20,964 nt of DNA, from assembly GCA_049999805.1 (NCBI GenBank), contig JBNGIO010001023.1, positions 1-20,964 on the forward strand, read 5' to 3'. A model generated the notes under the pieces. That model saw nothing but the letters and a program-made list of their open reading frames with translations, did no database searches and was not told the DNA's origin. The DNA comes from Folioceros fuciformis. Lineage: Eukaryota > Anthocerotophyta > Anthocerotopsida > Anthocerotales. Numbering within the stretch: position 1 is the stretch's first letter; each line of letters starts with the position of its first letter. Shown here piece after piece: positions 19,409-20,964 of this stretch. Both the position numbers and the translations under genes were made by a program.

Positions 19409-19518
19409 GCTGCAGGAGGAAACTTGTGTCCCAACCCACGTAGCAAGCACAACAAACACGTCCGGAGAAGAATGTCGGACACGACGTCCTGGGGATGCAG
19501 ACGGAGCAGCGCTCTCGT

Positions 19519-20964
19519 CTAGGCTGCTGCGTGATTACAAGCAAGTGCCGGCTCGTCCAAAACCTTAGTGGCCGCCAGGACATGTTTCTCCTCCCACTCT
19601 TGGACCATGGCCTTGGTCAGCACAGGGTAATTTCCGGAGAAACAGGCATCACAGAATGTGGGAGCTTCATCCCCCAGCATGGCCCTCAACCTCCTCAAAG
19701 GCAGGAAAGCCAAAGAGTCGGCTTCCACTTCCTTCCTGGTGTCCTCAATGTTCAGCCTGAAGGAGATGAGCTCTTCACGACTGGGCGTATCCACTCCATA
19801 GTAACAAGACCCTATTATGGGAGGACTAGCTATTCGCATGTGGACCTCAGTCGCACCCGCCTCTCGGATCAGCCTCACTATCTTGGAAGAGGTGGTTCCC
19901 CGGACAATGGAATCATCCACAACCACCACCCTCTTCCCCTTAAGCACAGCCTGCACAGGAGCCAGCTTTAACTTAACCCCGAAGTCCCGAATCTTCTGCG
20001 ACGGCTCAATGAAGGTCCGTCCAACATAGTGCGACCTAATAAGCCCCTGTTGGAATGGCACCTTAACCTTAGAGGCATACCCCAGAGCTGCAACGACCCC
20101 GGAATCAGGAACAGCGATGACAACATCACACTCCACAGGAGCCTCTTCAGCGAGAATCTCCCCGAACGTGTACCTGGACTGGTACACAGACCGGCCGAAC
20201 ACTATGGAGTTGGGCATCGCGAAGTAGATATGTTCGAAGATGCAGGCCTTCCTCTCTCTCCGGGGCATGAGACAAAGGGAACTGATCCCATCCTTATCTA
20301 CCACCACAACTTCTCCGGGATTCACCTCCCTCTCATACGTGGCTTCAATCAGGTCAAGGGCGCACGTCTCGGACGCGAAGACGACAGCCCCGTTGTCCCG
20401 ACGCCCCATAACGAGCGGGCGGAAGCCATAGGGATCCCGCACTGCCACGAGCTTGTCCTCCGTGAGGAAGACGAGGGAATAGGCCCCCTCCAGCTGCTCG
20501 CAAGCGTCTACGAGCCTGGCGATGAAAGGTCGTGCTTTCGTGGTGGCGATTAGGTGCAGCACAACCTCGGTGTCGGAGGAGGTATTGAAGATGGACCCAT
20601 TCTCCTCCAGCATCGCCCGCAGCTCCTTGTAGTTAACAATGTTCCCGTTGTGAGCCACAGCCAGCTGCCCGAACCTGTACCCCGCCATGAAAGGCTGCAC
20701 GTTCTTTACCACGGACCCCCCCGCCGTGGCGTACCTGCAGTGCCCGATGGCCGCGGTTCCCGGGAGCTTTGCGAGGCGGGATTGGTTGAACACCTCCGAC
20801 ACCAGACCCATGCCCGTCAACGACTGCAGGACCCCGTCGTGCGACGCCACCATGCCCGCCCCTTCCTGCCCCCGGTGCTGCAGTGTGTGCAGCGCCAGGA
20901 AGCACAGCCTGCTGGCCTCCGGTTCCCCAAAGATCCCCACCACCCCGCATTCCTCCCGCACCCT
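19519..20964 (-). CDS. ASE: Amidophosphoribosyltransferase (glutamine PRPP amidotransferase), 5' end missing
   Basis: This enzyme makes 5-phosphoribosylamine from PRPP and glutamine (EC 2.4.2.14), the first committed step of purine synthesis, in plastids. The frame is open to the window edge. What precedes the conserved REECGVVGIFG (propeptide and transit peptide) lies outside the window. Counting from the GTG at 20961, Cys5 is the glutaminase nucleophile, exposed after propeptide removal. HRGQEGAG (29-36) and HNGNIVN (104-110) belong to the Ntn glutaminase domain. VVVVDDSIVRGTTSS (345-359) is the PRPP-binding loop. Cys240, Cys386, Cys437 and Cys440 fit the four ligands of the Fe-S cluster of Bacillus-type and plant enzymes. 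The 480 visible residues contain no intron, as in Arabidopsis ASE genes. It is convergent with the PPR gene at 16736-19408. All catalytic features are intact. Confidence 0.97.
   Translation of the reverse strand, partial: RVREECGVVGIFGEPEASRLCFLALHTLQHRGQEGAGMVASHDGVLQSLTGMGLVSEVFNQSRLAKLPGTAAIGHCRYATAGGSVVKNVQPFMAGYRFGQLAVAHNGNIVNYKELRAMLEENGSIFNTSSDTEVVLHLIATTKARPFIARLVDACEQLEGAYSLVFLTEDKLVAVRDPYGFRPLVMGRRDNGAVVFASETCALDLIEATYEREVNPGEVVVVDKDGISSLCLMPRRERKACIFEHIYFAMPNSIVFGRSVYQSRYTFGEILAEEAPVECDVVIAVPDSGVVAALGYASKVKVPFQQGLIRSHYVGRTFIEPSQKIRDFGVKLKLAPVQAVLKGKRVVVVDDSIVRGTTSSKIVRLIREAGATEVHMRIASPPIIGSCYYGVDTPSREELISFRLNIEDTRKEVEADSLAFLPLRRLRAMLGDEAPTFCDACFSGNYPVLTKAMVQEWEEKHVLAATKVLDEPALACNHAAA

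Noticed and set aside
1-20964. CRISPR array, tRNA or rRNA genes, transposon terminal repeats
   Set aside because: No regularly spaced direct repeats with spacers, no cloverleaf or rRNA signatures, and no transposase or reverse transcriptase motifs were seen on either strand.

Overview
The window is nuclear DNA from a land plant. It carries a CCA1/LHY clock MYB gene, two long intronless PLS-type pentatricopeptide repeat (PPR) genes, a plant PRA1 gene, an ARL2/TITAN5 GTPase gene, a PDF-motif (OSB-like) organellar protein gene and a purF-type amidophosphoribosyltransferase gene. Introns are short (75-245 nt where I can place them with confidence) and genes are packed head to tail. Extensive organellar RNA editing is implied by the PPR genes. 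The first PPR protein carries a PG-box variant that I recognise as the DYW:KP class, known from hornworts, lycophytes and ferns and tied to U-to-C editing. Compact genes together with DYW:KP and CCA1/LHY point most simply to a hornwort (Anthoceros-like). This assignment is inference; a lycophyte or fern is the alternative.

Layout, left to right. 548-4371 (+): CCA1/LHY-like clock transcription factor, six exons, with one very long last exon. 4372-5595: no gene seen. 5596-6269 (+): a possible small three-exon gene that I do not recognise; its stop overlaps the next start as TGATG. 6269-9526 (+): intronless PLS PPR protein with about 26 repeats, E1/E2 and a DYW:KP-like deaminase domain ending in DAQ. 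10024 to about 11874 (-): GH30-type endo-beta-1,6-galactanase with both catalytic glutamates, five exons seen, N-terminus unresolved. 12993-14448 (+): PRA1-family membrane protein, seven exons. 14742-15643 (-): ARL2 GTPase, five exons, complete. 15837-16714 (+): small OSB-like protein sharing a short bidirectional promoter with ARL2. 16736-19408 (+): second intronless PLS PPR protein, E-type, with its DYW domain cut short. 19519-20964 (-): amidophosphoribosyltransferase, 5' end beyond the window.

Functional themes. Four loci look organelle-directed: two PPR editing factors, the OSB-like single-stranded-DNA-binding relative, and plastid purine synthesis. PRA1 and ARL2 belong to endomembrane and microtubule biology, and the GH30 enzyme to cell-wall arabinogalactan remodelling. 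The most notable pattern is that both intronless PPR ORFs start at the tail of a spliced upstream ORF on the same strand. One pair overlaps as TGATG. The other pair shares a reading frame and is separated by a single TAA. This suggests that PPR ORFs were inserted into, or captured, existing transcription units.
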